This document shows, piece after piece, positions 30,301 to 43,610 of a DNA stretch of 64,000 nt. Under the pieces are notes generated by a model that was not told the DNA's origin, made no database searches, and worked only from the letters and a program-made list of their open reading frames with translations. Source of the DNA: Mastigias papua. Taxonomy: Eukaryota > Cnidaria > Scyphozoa > Rhizostomeae > Mastigiidae. The translations under genes were made by a program, and so were the position numbers. Each line of letters starts with the position of its first letter. Within the stretch, counting starts at the first letter, position 1. The stretch spans positions 1,144,001 through 1,208,000 of the forward strand of contig OZ025282.1 in NCBI GenBank assembly GCA_964019165.1. Direction: 5' to 3'.

Positions 30301-32926
30301 ATTTTGATTGCACATTGAAAACTGATGAAAATGAGCCAATTTTGGGCAAAAAGTAAGGCTATAGCCTTGGTATTTTGGCGACACATGACGCAAATTGAAA
30401 TTGATTGATTTTGATTGCACATTGAAAAGTGATGAAAATGAGCCAATTTTGGGCAAAAAGTAAGGCTATAGCCTTGGTATTTTGGCGACAAATGACCCAC
30501 ATTGACATTGATTGATTTTGATTGCACATTGAAAAGTGATGAAAATGAGCAAAGTTTGGGCAAAACGTAAGGCTATAGCCTTGGTATTTTGGCGACAAAT
30601 GACCCAAATTGACATTGATTGATTTTGATTGAAGATTGAAAAGTGATGAAAATGAGCCAATTTTGGGCAAAAATTAAGGCTATAGCCTTGGTATTTTGGC
30701 GACACATGACGCAAATTGAAATTGATTGATTTTGATTGCACATTGAAAAGTGATGAAAATGAGCCAATGTTGGGCAAATAGTAAGGCTATAGCCTTGGTA
30801 TTTTGGCGAAAAATAACCCAAATTGAAATTGATTGATTTTGATTGAAGATTGAAAAGTGATGAAAATGAGCCAATTTTGGGCAAAAAGTAAGGCTATAGC
30901 CTTGGTATTTTGGCGACACATGACGCAAATTGAAATTGATTGATTTTGATTGCACATTGAAAAGTGATGAAAATGAGCCAATTTTGGGCAAAAAGTAAGG
31001 CTATAGCCTTGGTATTTTGGCGACACATGACGCAAATTGAAATTGATTGATTTTGATTGCACATTGAAAAGTGATGAAAATGAGCCAATTTTGGGCAAAA
31101 AGTAAGGCTATAGCCTTGGTATTTTGGCGACAAATGACCCAAATTGAGATTGATTGATTTTGATTGCACATTGAAATGTAATGAAAATGAGCCAATTTTG
31201 GGCAAAAAGTAAGGCTATAGCCTTGGTATTTTGGCGAAAAATGACCCAAATTGAGATTGATTGATTTTGATTGCACATTGAAAAGTGATGAAAATGAGCC
31301 AATTTTGGGCAAAAAGTAAGGCTATAGCCTTGGTATTTTGGCGACAAATGACCCAAATTGAAATTGATTGATTTTGATTGCAGATTGAACAGTGGTGAAA
31401 ATGAGCCAATTTTGGGCAAATAGTAAGGCTATAGCCTTGGTATTTTGGCGACAAATGACCGAAATTGAAATTGATTGATTTTGATTGCACATTGAACAGT
31501 GATGAAAATGAGCCAATTTTGGGCAAAAAGTAAGGCTATAGCCTTGGTATTTTGGCGAAAATTGACCAAAATTGATATTGATTGATTTTGATTGCAGATT
31601 GAAAAGTGATGAAAATGAGCAAAGTTTGGGCAAAACGTAAGGCTATAGCCTTGGTATTTTGGCGACAAATGACCCAAATTGACATTGATTGATTTTGATT
31701 GAAGATTGAAAAGTGATGAAAATGAGCCAATTTTGGGCAAAAAGTAAGGCTATAGCCTTGGTATTTTGGCGACACATGACGCAAATTGAAATTGATTGAT
31801 TTTGATTGCACATTGAAAAGTGATGAAAATGAGCCAATGTTGGGCAAATAGTAAGGCTATAGCCTTGGTATTTTGGCGAAAAATAACCCAAATTGAAATT
31901 GATTGATTTTGATTGAAGATTGAAAAGTGATGAAAATGAGCCAATTTTGGGCAAAAAGTAAGGCTATAGCCTTGGTATTTTGGCGACACATGACGCAAAT
32001 TGAAATTGATTGATTTTGATTGCACATTGAAAACTGATGAAAATGAGCCAATTTTGGGCAAAAAGTAAGGCTATAGCCTTGGTATTTTGGCGACACATGA
32101 CGCAAATTGAAATTGATTGATTTTGATTGCACATTGAAAAGTGATGAAAATGAGCCAATTTTGGGCAAAAAGTAAGGCTATAGCCTTGGTATTTTGGCGA
32201 CAAATGACCCACATTGACATTGATTGATTTTGATTGCACATTGAAAAGTGATGAAAATGAGCAAAGTTTGGGCAAAACGTAAGGCTATAGCCTTGGTATT
32301 TTGGCGACAAATGACCCAAATTGACATTGATTGATTTTGATTGAAGATTGAAAAGTGATGAAAATGAGCCAATTTTGGGCAAAAATTAAGGCTATAGCCT
32401 TGGTATTTTGGCGACACATGACGCAAATTGAAATTGATTGATTTTGATTGCACATTGAAAAGTGATGAAAATGAGCCAATGTTGGGCAAATAGTAAGGCT
32501 ATAGCCTTGGTATTTTGGCGAAAAATAACCCAAATTGAAATTGATTGATTTTGATTGAAGATTGAAAAGTGATGAAAATGAGCCAATTTTGGGCAAAAAG
32601 TAAGGCTATAGCCTTGGTATTTTGGCGACACATGACGCAAATTGAAATTGATTGATTTTGATTGCACATTGAAAAGTGATGAAAATGAGCCAATTTTGGG
32701 CAAAAAGTAAGGCTATAGCCTTGGTATTTTGGCGACACATGACGCAAATTGAAATTGATTGATTTTGATTGCACATTGAAAAGTGATGAAAATGAGCCAA
32801 TTTTGGGCAAAAAGTAAGGCTATAGCCTTGGTATTTTGGCGACAAATGACCCAAATTGAGATTGATTGATTTTGATTGCACATTGAAATGTAATGAAAAT
32901 GAGCCAATTTTGGGCAAAAAGTAAGG
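27363..32926. repeat. Satellite domain with 1712-bp (16-mer) duplications
   Basis: Rare variants recur 1712 bp apart: gccttcgtatttt at 27371 and 29083, and gacccacattgacattg at about 30495 and 32207. The block 29503-31000 is repeated almost unchanged from 31215. Confidence 0.85.
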
Positions 32927-35900
32927 CTATAGCCTTGGTATTTTGGCGAAAATTGACCAAAATTGAAATTGATTGATTTTGATTGCAGATTGAAAAGTGA
33001 TGAAAATGAGGCAATTTTGGGCAAAAAGTAAGACTATAGCCTTGGTATTTTGGCGACAAATGACCCAAATTGAAATTGATTGATTTTGATTGCAGATTGA
33101 ACAGTGGTGAAAATGAGCCAATTTTGGGCAAATAGTAAGGCTATAGCCTTGGTATTTTGGCGAAAAATGACCGAAATTGAAATTGATTGATTTTGATTGC
33201 ACATTGAAAAGTGATGAAAATGAGCCAATTTTGGGCAAAAAGTAAGGCAATAGCCTTGGTATTTTGGCGAAAATTGACCAAAATTGAAATTGATTGATTT
33301 TGATTGCAGATTGAAAAGTGATGAAAATGAGCAAAGTTTGGGCAAAACGTAAGGCTATAGCCTTGGTATTTTGGCGACAAATGACCCAAATTGACATTGA
33401 TTGATTTTGATTGAAGATTGAAAAGTGATGAAAATGAGCCAATTTTGGGCAAAAAGTAAGGCTATAGCCTTGGTATTTTGGCGACACATGACGCAAATTG
33501 AAATTGATTGATTTTGATTGCACATTGAAAAGTGATGAAAATGAGCCAATGTTGGGCAAATAGTAAGGCTATAGCCTTGGTATTTTGGCGAAAAATAACC
33601 CAAATTGAAATTGATTGATTTTGATTGCACATTGAAAAGTGATGAAAATGAGCCAATTTTGGGCAAAAAGTAAGGCTATAGCCTTGGTATTTTGGCGACA
33701 AATGACCCAAATTGAAATTGATTGATGTTGATTGCAGATTGAAAAGTGTTGACAATGAGCCAATTTTGGGCAAAAAGTAAGGCTATAGCCTTGGTATTTT
33801 GGCGACAAATGACCGAAATTGAAATTGATTGATTTTGATTGCACATTGAAAACTGATGAAAATGAGCCAATTTTGGGCAAACAGTAAGGCTATAGCCTTG
33901 GTATTTTGGCGAAAAATGACCCAAATTGAGATTGATTGATTTTGATTGCACATTGAAAAGTGATGAAAATGAGCCAATTTTGGGCAAAAAGTAAGGCTAT
34001 AGCCTTGGTATTTTGGCGACAAATGACCCAAATTGAGATTGATTGATTTTGATTGCACATTGAAATGTAATGAAAATGAGCCAATTTTGGGCAAAAAGTA
34101 AGGCTATAGCCTTGGTATTTTGGCGAAAATTGACCAAAATTGAAATTGATTGATTTTGATTGCAGATTGAAAAGTGATGAAAATGAGGCAATTTTGGGCA
34201 AAAAGTAAGACTATAGCCTTGGTATTTTGGCGACAAATGACCCAAATTGAAATTGATTGATTTTGATTGCAGATTGAACAGTGGTGAAAATGAGCCAATT
34301 TTGGGCAAATAGTAAGGCTATAGCCTTGGTATTTTGGCGAAAAATGACCGAAATTGAAATTGATTGATTTTGATTGCACATTGAAAAGTGATGCAAATGA
34401 GCCAATTTTGGGCATACAGTAAGGCTATAGCCTTGGTATTTTGGCGAAAATTGACCAAAATTGAAATTGATTGATTTTGATTGCAGATTGAAAAGTGATG
34501 AAAATGAGCAAAGTTTGGGCAAAACGTAAGGCTATAGCCTTGGTATTTTGGCGACAAATGACCCAAATTGACATTGATTGATTTTGATTGAAGATTGAAA
34601 AGTGATGAAAATGAGCCAATTTTGGGCAAAAAGTAAGGCTATAGCCTTGGTATTTTGGCGACACATGACGCAAATTGAAATTGATTGATTTTGATTGCAC
34701 ATTGAAAAGTGATGAAAATGAGCCAATGTTGGGCAAATAGTAAGGCTATAGCCTTGGTATTTTGGCGAAAAATAACCCAAATTGAAATTGATTGATTTTG
34801 ATTGCACATTGAAAAGTGATGAAAATGAGCCAATTTTGGGCAAAAAGTAAGGCTATAGCCTTGGTATTTTGGCGACAAATGACCCAAATTGAAATTGATT
34901 GATGTTGATTGCAGATTGAACAGTGTTGACAATGAGCCAATTTTGGGCAAATAGTAAGGCTATAGCCTTGGTATTTTGGCGACAAATGACCGAAATTGAA
35001 ATTGATTGATTTTGATTGCACATTGAAAACTGATGAAAATGAGCCAATTTTGGGCAAACAGTAAGGCTATAGCCTTGGTATTTTGGCGAAAAATGACCCA
35101 AATTGAGATTGATTGATTTTGATTGCACATTGAAAAGTGATGAAAATGAGCCAATGTTGGGCAAATAGTAAGGCTATAGCCTTGGTATTTTGGCGAAAAA
35201 TAACCCAAATTGAAATTGATTGATTTTGATTGAAGATTGAAAAGTGATGAAAATGAGCCAATTTTGGGCAAAAAGTAAGGCTATAGCCTTGGTATTTTGG
35301 CGACACATGACGCAAATTGAAATTGATTGATTTTGATTGCACATTGAAAAGTGATGAAAATGAGCCAATGTTGGGCAAATAGTAAGGCTATAGCCTTGGT
35401 ATTTTGGCGAAAAATAACCCAAATTGAAATTGATTGATTTTGATTGCACATTGAAAAGTGATGAAAATGAGCCAATTTTGGGCAAAAAGTAAGGCTATAG
35501 CCTTGGTATTTTGGCGACAAATGACCCAAATTGAAATTGATTGATGTTGATTGCAGATTGAAAAGTGTTGACAATGAGCCAATTTTGGGCAAAAAGTAAG
35601 GCTATAGCCTTGGTATTTTGGCGACAAATGACCGAAATTGAAATTGATTGATTTTGATTGCACATTGAAAACTGATGAAAATGAGCCAATTTTGGGCAAA
35701 CAGTAAGGCTATAGCCTTGGTATTTTGGCGAAAAATGACCCAAATTGAGATTGATTGATTTTGATTGCACATTGAAAAGTGATGAAAATGAGCCAATTTT
35801 GGGCAAAAAGTAAGGCTATAGCCTTGGTATTTTGGCGACAAATGACCCAAATTGAGATTGATTGATTTTGATTGCACATTGAAATGTAATGAAAATGAGC

Positions 35901-38900
35901 CAATTTTGGGCAAAAAGTAAGGCTATAGCCTTGGTATTTTGGCGAAAATTGACCAAAATTGAAATTGATTGATTTTGATTGCAGATTGAAAAGTGATGAA
36001 AATGAGGCAATTTTGGGCAAAAAGTAAGACTATAGCCTTGGTATTTTGGCGACAAATGACCCAAATTGAAATTGATTGATTTTGATTGCAGATTGAACAG
36101 TGGTGAAAATGAGCCAATTTTGGGCAAATAGTAAGGCTATAGCCTTGGTATTTTGGCGAAAAATGACCGAAATTGAAATTGATTGATTTTGATTGCACAT
36201 TGAAAAGTGATGAAAATGAGCCAATTTTGGGCAAAAAGTAAGGCAATAGCCTTGGTATTTTGGCGAAAATTGACCAAAATTGAAATTGATTGATTTTGAT
36301 TGCAGATTGAAAAGTGATGAAAATGAGCAAAGTTTGGGCAAAACGTAAGGCTATAGCCTTGGTATTTTGGCGACAAATGACCCAAATTGACATTGATTGA
36401 TTTTGATTGAAGATTGAAAAGTGATGAAAATGAGCCAATTTTGGGCAAAAAGTAAGGCTATAGCCTTGGTATTTTGGCGACACATGACGCAAATTGAAAT
36501 TGATTGATTTTGATTGCACATTGAAAAGTGATGAAAATGAGCCAATGTTGGGCAAATAGTAAGGCTATAGCCTTGGTATTTTGGCGAAAAATAACCCAAA
36601 TTGAAATTGATTGATTTTGATTGCACATTGAAAAGTGATGAAAATGAGCCAATTTTGGGCAAAAAGTAAGGCTATAGCCTTGGTATTTTGGCGACAAATG
36701 ACCCAAATTGAAATTGATTGATGTTGATTGCAGATTGAAAAGTGTTGACAATGAGCCAATTTTGGGCAAAAAGTAAGGCTATAGCCTTGGTATTTTGGCG
36801 ACAAATGACCGAAATTGAAATTGATTGATTTTGATTGCACATTGAAAACTGATGAAAATGAGCCAATTTTGGGCAAACAGTAAGGCTATAGCCTTGGTAT
36901 TTTGGCGAAAAATGACCCAAATTGAGATTGATTGATTTTGATTGCACATTGAAAAGTGATGAAAATGAGCCAATTTTGGGCAAAAAGTAAGGCTATAGCC
37001 TTGGTATTTTGGCGACAAATGACCCAAATTGAGATTGATTGATTTTGATTGCACATTGAAATGTAATGAAAATGAGCCAATTTTGGGCAAAAAGTAAGGC
37101 TATAGCCTTGGTATTTTGGCGAAAATTGACCAAAATTGAAATTGATTGATTTTGATTGCAGATTGAAAAGTGATGAAAATGAGGCAATTTTGGGCAAAAA
37201 GTAAGACTATAGCCTTGGTATTTTGGCGACAAATGACCCAAATTGAAATTGATTGATTTTGATTGCAGATTGAACAGTGGTGAAAATGAGCCAATTTTGG
37301 GCAAATAGTAAGGCTATAGCCTTGGTATTTTGGCGAAAAATGACCGAAATTGAAATTGATTGATTTTGATTGCACATTGAAAAGTGATGCAAATGAGCCA
37401 ATTTTGGGCATACAGTAAGGCTATAGCCTTGGTATTTTGGCGAAAATTGACCAAAATTGAAATTGATTGATTTTGATTGCAGATTGAAAAGTGATGAAAA
37501 TGAGCAAAGTTTGGGCAAAACGTAAGGCTATAGCCTTGGTATTTTGGCGACAAATGACCCAAATTGACATTGATTGATTTTGATTGAAGATTGAAAAGTG
37601 ATGAAAATGAGCCAATTTTGGGCAAAAAGTAAGGCTATAGCCTTGGTATTTTGGCGACACATGACGCAAATTGAAATTGATTGATTTTGATTGCACATTG
37701 AAAAGTGATGAAAATGAGCCAATGTTGGGCAAATAGTAAGGCTATAGCCTTGGTATTTTGGCGAAAAATAACCCAAATTGAAATTGATTGATTTTGATTG
37801 CACATTGAAAAGTGATGAAAATGAGCCAATTTTGGGCAAAAAGTAAGGCTATAGCCTTGGTATTTTGGCGACAAATGACCCAAATTGAAATTGATTGATG
37901 TTGATTGCAGATTGAACAGTGTTGACAATGAGCCAATTTTGGGCAAATAGTAAGGCTATAGCCTTGGTATTTTGGCGACAAATGACCGAAATTGAAATTG
38001 ATTGATTTTGATTGCACATTGAAAACTGATGAAAATGAGCCAATTTTGGGCAAACAGTAAGGCTATAGCCTTGGTATTTTGGCGAAAAATGACCCAAATT
38101 GAGATTGATTGATTTTGATTGCACATTGAAAAGTGATGAAAATGAGCCAATGTTGGGCAAATAGTAAGGCTATAGCCTTGGTATTTTGGCGAAAAATAAC
38201 CCAAATTGAAATTGATTGATTTTGATTGAAGATTGAAAAGTGATGAAAATGAGCCAATTTTGGGCAAAAAGTAAGGCTATAGCCTTGGTATTTTGGCGAC
38301 ACATGACGCAAATTGAAATTGATTGATTTTGATTGCACATTGAAAAGTGATGAAAATGAGCCAATGTTGGGCAAATAGTAAGGCTATAGCCTTGGTATTT
38401 TGGCGAAAAATAACCCAAATTGAAATTGATTGATTTTGATTGCACATTGAAAAGTGATGAAAATGAGCCAATTTTGGGCAAAAAGTAAGGCTATAGCCTT
38501 GGTATTTTGGCGACAAATGACCCAAATTGAAATTGATTGATGTTGATTGCAGATTGAAAAGTGTTGACAATGAGCCAATTTTGGGCAAAAAGTAAGGCTA
38601 TAGCCTTGGTATTTTGGCGACAAATGACCGAAATTGAAATTGATTGATTTTGATTGCACATTGAAAACTGATGAAAATGAGCCAATTTTGGGCAAACAGT
38701 AAGGCTATAGCCTTGGTATTTTGGCGAAAAATGACCCAAATTGAGATTGATTGATTTTGATTGCACATTGAAAAGTGATGAAAATGAGCCAATTTTGGGC
38801 AAAAAGTAAGGCTATAGCCTTGGTATTTTGGCGACAAATGACCCAAATTGAGATTGATTGATTTTGATTGCACATTGAAATGTAATGAAAATGAGCCAAT

Positions 38901-39400
38901 TTTGGGCAAAAAGTAAGGCTATAGCCTTGGTATTTTGGCGAAAATTGACCAAAATTGAAATTGATTGATTTTGATTGCAGATTGAAAAGTGATGAAAATG
39001 AGGCAATTTTGGGCAAAAAGTAAGAGTATAGCCTTGGTAGTTTGGCGACAAATGACCCAAATTGAAATTGATTGATTTTGATTGCAGATTGAACAGTGGT
39101 GAAAATGAGCCAATTTTGGGCAAATAGTAAGGCTATAGCCTTGGTATTTTGGCGAAAAATGACCGAAATTGAAATTGATTGATTTTGATTGCACATTGAA
39201 AAGTGATGAAAATGAGCCAATTTTGGGCAAAAAGTAAGGCAATAGCCTTGGTATTTTGGCGAAAATTGACCAAAATTGAAATTGATTGATTTTGATTGCA
39301 GATTGAAAAGTGATGAAAATGAGCAAAGTTTGGGCAAAACGTAAGGCTATAGCCTTGGTATTTTGGCGACAAATGACCCAAATTGACATTGATTGATTTT
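32927..39400. repeat. Satellite domain with 2996-bp (28-mer) higher-order unit
   Basis: The private variant gtgatgcaaatgag is at 34391 and again 2996 bp later at 37387. Most monomers between 32927 and 35900 have an apparently identical partner 2996 bp downstream, and part of a third copy follows (2995 bp). Confidence 0.85.
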
Positions 39401-39453
39401 GATTGAAGATTGAAAAGTGATGAAAATGAGGCAATTGTGGGCAAAAAGTAAGG

Positions 39454-42400
39454 CTATAGCCTTGGTATTTTCGCGACACATGACGCAAATTGAAATTGAT
39501 TGATTTTGATTGCACATTGAAAAGTGATGAAAATGAGCCAATGTTGGGCAAATAGTAAGGCTATAGCCTTGGTATTTTGGCGAAAAATAACCCAAATTGA
39601 AATTGATTGATTTTGATTGCACATTGAAAAGTGATGAAAATGAGCCAATTTTGGGCAAAAAGTAAGGCTATAGCCTTGGTATTTTGGCGACAAATGACCC
39701 AAATTGAAATTGATTGATGTTGATTGCATATTGAAAAGTGTTGACAATGAGCCAATTTTCGGCAAAAAGTAAGGCTATAGCCTTGGTATTTTGGCGACAA
39801 ATGACCGAAATTGAAATTGATTGATTTTGATTGCACATTGAAAACTGATGAAAATGAGCCAATTTTGGGCAAACAGTAAGGCTATAGCCTTGGTATTTTG
39901 GCGAAAAATGACCGAAATTGAGATTGATTGATTTTGATTGCACATTGAAAAGTGATGAAAATGAGCCAATTTTGGGCAAAAAGTAAGGCTATAGCCTTGG
40001 TATTTTGGCGACAAATGACCCAAATTGAAATTGATTGATTTTGATTGCAGATTGAACAGTGGTGAAAATGAGCCAATTTTGGGCAAATAGTAAGGCTATA
40101 GCCTTGGTATTTTGGCGAAAAATGACCGAAATTGAAATTGATTGATTTTGATTGCAGATTGAAAAGTGTTGACAATGAGCCAATTTTGGGCAAAAAGTAA
40201 GGCTATAGCCTTGGTATTTTGGCGACAAATGACTGAAATTGAAATTGATTGATTTTGATTGCACATTGAAAACTGATGAAATTGAGCCAATTTGGGCAAA
40301 CAGTAAGGCTATAGCCTTGGTATTTTGGCGAAAAATGACCCAAATTGAGATTGATTGATTTTGATTGCACATTGAAAAGTGATGAAAATGAGCCAATTTT
40401 GGGCAAATAGTACCGCTATAGCCTTGGTATTTTGGCGAAAATTGACCAAAATTGAAATTGATTGATTTTGATTGCACATTGAAAAGTGATGAAAGTGAGC
40501 CAATTTTGGGCAAATAGTAAGGCTATAGCCTTGGTATTTTGGCGAAAAATGACCGACATTGAAATTGATTGATTTTGATTGCACATTGAAAACTGATGAA
40601 AATGAGCCAATTTTGGGCAAAAAGTAAGGCTATAGCCTTGGTATTTTGGCGACACATGACGCAAATTGAAATTGATTGATTTTGATTGCACATTGAAAAG
40701 TGATGAAAATGAGCCAATGTTGGGCAAATAGTAAGGCTATAGCCTTGGTATTTTGGCGAAAAATAACCCAAATTGAAATTGATTGATTTTGATTGCACAT
40801 TGAAAAGTGATGAAAATGAGCCAATTTTGGGCAAAAAGTAAGGCTATAGCCTTGGTATTTTGGCGACAAATGACCCAAATTGAAATTGATTGATGTTGAT
40901 TGCAGATTGAACAGTGTTGACAATGAGCCAATTTTGGGCAAATAGTAAGGCTATAGCCTTGGTATTTTGGCGACAAATGACCGAAATTGAAATTGATTGA
41001 TTTTGATTGCACATTGAAAACTGATGAAAATGAGCCAATTTTGGGCAAACAGTAAGGCTATAGCCTTGGTATTTTGGCGAAAAATGACCCAAATTGAGAT
41101 TGATTGATTTTGATTGCACATTGAAAAGTGATGAAAATGAGCCAATGTTGGGCAAATAGTAAGGCTATAGCCTTGGTATTTTGGCGAAAAATAACCCAAA
41201 TTGAAATTGATTGATTTTGATTGAAGATTGAAAAGTGATGAAAATGAGCCAATTTTGGGCAAAAAGTAAGGCTATAGCCTTGGTATTTTGGCGACACATG
41301 ACGCAAATTGAAATTGAGTGATTTTGATTGCACATTGAAAAGTGATGAAAATGAGCCAATGTTGGGCAAATAGTAAGGCTATAGCCTTGGTATTTTGGCG
41401 AAATATAACCCAAATTGAAATTGATTGATTTTGATTGCACATTGAAAAGTGATGAAAATGAGCCAATTTTGGGCAAAAAGTAAGGCTATAGCCTTGGTAT
41501 TTTGGCGACAAATGACCCAAATTGAAATTGATTGATGTTGATTGCAGATTGAAAAGTGTTGACAATGAGCCAATTTTGGGCAAAAAGTAAGGCTATAGCC
41601 TTGGTATTTTGGCGACAAATGACCGAAATTGAAATTGATTGATTTTGATTGCACATTGAAAACTGATGAAAATGAGCCAATTTTGGGCAAACAGTAAGGC
41701 TATAGCCTTGGTATTTTGGCGAAAAATGACCCAAATTGAGATTGATTGATTTTGATTGCACATTGAAAAGTGATGAAAATGAGCCAATTTTGGGCAAAAA
41801 GTAAGGCTATAGCCTTGGTATTTTGGCGACAAATGACCCAAATTGAGATTGATTGATTTTGATTGCACATTGAAATGTAATGAAAATGAGCCAATTTTGG
41901 GCAAAAAGTAAGGCTATAGCCTTGGTATTTTGGCGAAAATTGACCAAAATTGAAATTGATTGATTTTGATTGCAGATTGAAAAGTGATGAAAATGAGGCA
42001 ATTTTGGGCAAAAAGTAAGAGTATAGCCTTGGTAGTTTGGCGACAAATGACCCAAATTGAAATTGATTGATTTTGATTGCAGATTGAACAGTGGTGAAAA
42101 TGAGCCAATTTTGGGCAAATAGTAAGGCTATAGCCTTGGTATTTTGGCGAAAAATGACCCAAATTGAAATTGATTGATTTTGATTGCAGATTGAAAAGTG
42201 ATGAAAATGAGCAAAGTTTGGGCAAAACGTAAGGCTATAGCCTTGGTATTTTGGCGACAAATGACCCAAATTGACATTGATTGATTTTGATTGAAGATTG
42301 AAAAGTGATGAAAATGAGGCAATTGTGGGCAAAAAGTAAGGCTATAGCCTTGGTATTTTCGCGACACATGACGCAAATTGAAATTGATTGATTTTGATTG

Positions 42401-43610
42401 CACATTGAAAAGTGATGAAAATGAGCCAATGTTGGGCAAATAGTAAGGCTATAGCCTTGGTATTTTGGCGAAAAATAACCCAAATTGAAATTGATTGATT
42501 TTGATTGCACATTGAAAAGTGATGAAAATGAGCCAATTTTGGGCAAAAAGTAAGGCTATAGCCTTGGTATTTTGGCGACAAATGACCCAAATTGAAATTG
42601 ATTGATGTTGATTGCATATTGAAAAGTGTTGACAATGAGCCAATTTTCGGCAAAAAGTAAGGCTATAGCCTTGGTATTTTGGCGACAAATGACCGAAATT
42701 GAAATTGATTGATTTTGATTGCACATTGAAAACTGATGAAAATGAGCCAATTTTGGGCAAACAGTAAGGCTATAGCCTTGGTATTTTGGCGAAAAATGAC
42801 CGAAATTGAGATTGATTGATTTTGATTGCACATTGAAAAGTGATGAAAATGAGCCAATTTTGGGCAAAAAGTAAGGCTATAGCCTTGGTATTTTGGCGAC
42901 AAATGACCCAAATTGAAATTGATTGATTTTGATTGCAGATTGAACAGTGGTGAAAATGAGCCAATTTTGGGCAAATAGTAAGGCTATAGCCTTGGTATTT
43001 TGGCGAAAAATGACCGAAATTGAAATTGATTGATTTTGATTGCAGATTGAAAAGTGTTGACAATGAGCCAATTTTGGGCAAAAAGTAAGGCTATAGCCTT
43101 GGTATTTTGGCGACAAATGACTGAAATTGAAATTGATTGATTTTGATTGCACATTGAAAACTGATGAAATTGAGCCAATTTGGGCAAACAGTAAGGCTAT
43201 AGCCTTGGTATTTTGGCGAAAAATGACCCAAATTGAGATTGATTGATTTTGATTGCACATTGAAAAGTGATGAAAATGAGCCAATTTTGGGCAAATAGTA
43301 CCGCTATAGCCTTGGTATTTTGGCGAAAATTGACCAAAATTGAAATTGATTGATTTTGATTGCACATTGAAAAGTGATGAAAGTGAGCCAATTTTGGGCA
43401 AATAGTAAGGCTATAGCCTTGGTATTTTGGCGAAAAATGACCGACATTGAAATTGATTGATTTTGATTGCACATTGAAAACTGATGAAAATGAGCCAATT
43501 TTGGGCAAAAAGTAAGGCTATAGCCTTGGTATTTTGGCGAAAATTGACCCAAATTGAAATTGATTTTGATTGCAGATTGAAAAGTGATGAAAATGAGCCA
43601 ATTTTGGGCA
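39454..43610. repeat. Satellite domain with 2888-bp duplication
   Basis: Two private markers, tttcgcgacaca (39471, 42359) and agtaccgctatagcc (40409, 43297), and a shared 1-bp deletion are all 2888 bp apart, so this block was copied once. 2888 is 27 x 107 minus 1, as expected from that deletion. Confidence 0.85.
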
